From an uncultured Clostridium sp. (GTDB taxonomy: Bacteria > Bacillota_A > Clostridia > Lachnospirales > Lachnospiraceae): a DNA stretch of 5,735 nt. Below the pieces are notes generated by a model. That model was not told the origin of the DNA and did no database searches. It saw only the letters and a program-made list of their open reading frames with translations. Shown in pieces: positions 5,306-5,735 of the stretch; the stretch's first letter is position 1, and each line of letters begins with the position of its first letter. The stretch spans positions 1-5,735 of the forward strand of contig USQV01000076.1 of the NCBI GenBank assembly GCA_900556965.1, in the 5' to 3' direction. Position numbers and translations under genes: made by a program.

Positions 5306-5735
5306 TGTTCTTTCCTCCAGTATTATTATTTATGATTCCGGCAAAAACTGCTATTGTATCAGGCTGTGTCCTCCAGCTTAATCTCACCTCCGGAGAGAGA
5401 CCTGTAAATTTCAGTGCATTGCCTTCGCTTAAGCTTTTTTCCCCGGCTCCTTCGGCAAAAACAGAAAGGCTTCCTTTAAAGCAGTATAAGATTCCTTCTG
5501 TAAGGCTCATGGCTGTCATATTTCCTGTTTCAGGGAGCAGCCTGAGCATTCCCTCACACTGCCCCTTTCTCATCATCAGGTTAAAATCTATGACCTTGCC
5601 GCGGCTTACGGTCTTATCTGCCCCGTCAAAGCTGTGGGGCTTTAGCTTTGGAAGCCGGAGCATGTCTCCTCCATTATGGGAGAGCTCCATCTCACCCTCA
5701 AGCGTCATGATCAGGCGCTCATAATCCGGCAGAGG
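5295..5735 (-). CDS. hutD: HutD family protein, C-terminal part; 5' end outside the window
   Basis: The reading frame is open from the window edge (5735) to TAA at 5295-5297, giving 146 visible codons. The ATG at 5708 is unlikely to be the start, because the nine codons before it (PLPDYERLI) continue the family pattern (normally P-idR-i--L-G). HutD proteins are about 180-200 residues, so roughly 40-50 N-terminal residues lie beyond the edge. Family features seen are MTLEGEMEL, PHSFDGAD, and the diagnostic VIDFNLMMRKG, followed by a beta-rich cupin-like C-terminus. HutD is typically encoded with histidine utilisation genes. Its biochemical role is poorly defined, and a role in tuning hut expression has been proposed in Pseudomonas. 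Its overlap with ftcD supports membership of the same operon. Confidence 0.85.
   Translation of the reverse strand, partial: PLPDYERLIMTLEGEMELSHNGGDMLRLPKLKPHSFDGADKTVSRGKVIDFNLMMRKGQCEGMLRLLPETGNMTAMSLTEGILYCFKGSLSVFAEGAGEKSLSEGNALKFTGLSPEVRLSWRTQPDTIAVFAGIINNNTGGKNNGK

Noticed and set aside
5305..5724. Plus-strand open frame opposite the hutD-like gene
   Set aside because: Mirror of a confidently identified minus-strand gene, with no domain pattern of its own.

Overview
The window reads as part of a low-to-mid GC Firmicutes chromosome, most likely a gut Lachnospiraceae or related Clostridia. The grounds are the greA-lysS pair, strong AGGAGG-type ribosome binding sites, a near-consensus sigma-A promoter and Clostridia-like protein sequences. 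The genus is not determinable from this sequence alone. Every gene lies on the minus strand, so transcription runs from high to low coordinates.

Layout in transcription order: (1) 5735-4397-3716, a histidine-degradation cluster of hutD family (5' end outside the window), ftcD and fchA. hutD and ftcD overlap by 11 bp, and fchA follows after 39 bp. FtcD moves the formimino group of formiminoglutamate to tetrahydrofolate, and FchA cyclises it to methenyl-tetrahydrofolate with release of ammonia, so the pair feeds histidine carbon and nitrogen into the one-carbon pool. (2) 3715-3401, a 315-bp gene-free stretch dense in long perfect stems. It ends, on the minus strand, in a large hairpin followed by TTTTT. 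I read it as a candidate cis-regulatory leader RNA with an intrinsic terminator in front of the next gene; I do not recognise its family. (3) 3400-2021, a MATE-family efflux transporter. (4) 2020-1836, an intergenic region holding a near-perfect promoter (TTGACA, 17 bp, TATAAT). (5) 1835-1353 greA (transcription elongation factor) and 1321-1 lysS (lysyl-tRNA synthetase), a co-directional pair probably transcribed together.

Two points deserve attention. First, the lysS reading frame is normal for about 345 residues and then switches, without a frame break, to sequence that looks like a FIVAR-type linker followed by a discoidin/carbohydrate-binding-like segment of a secreted glycoside hydrolase. 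The catalytic motif 3 of lysyl-tRNA synthetase is therefore absent. The switch falls in a short stretch (about 272-292) that would suit both proteins, which points to a chimeric assembly join or a microhomology-mediated rearrangement. Second, the structured region upstream of the MATE gene contains two copies of CTCAGT competing for the same ACTGAG, a possible switching element, and a long compound terminator.
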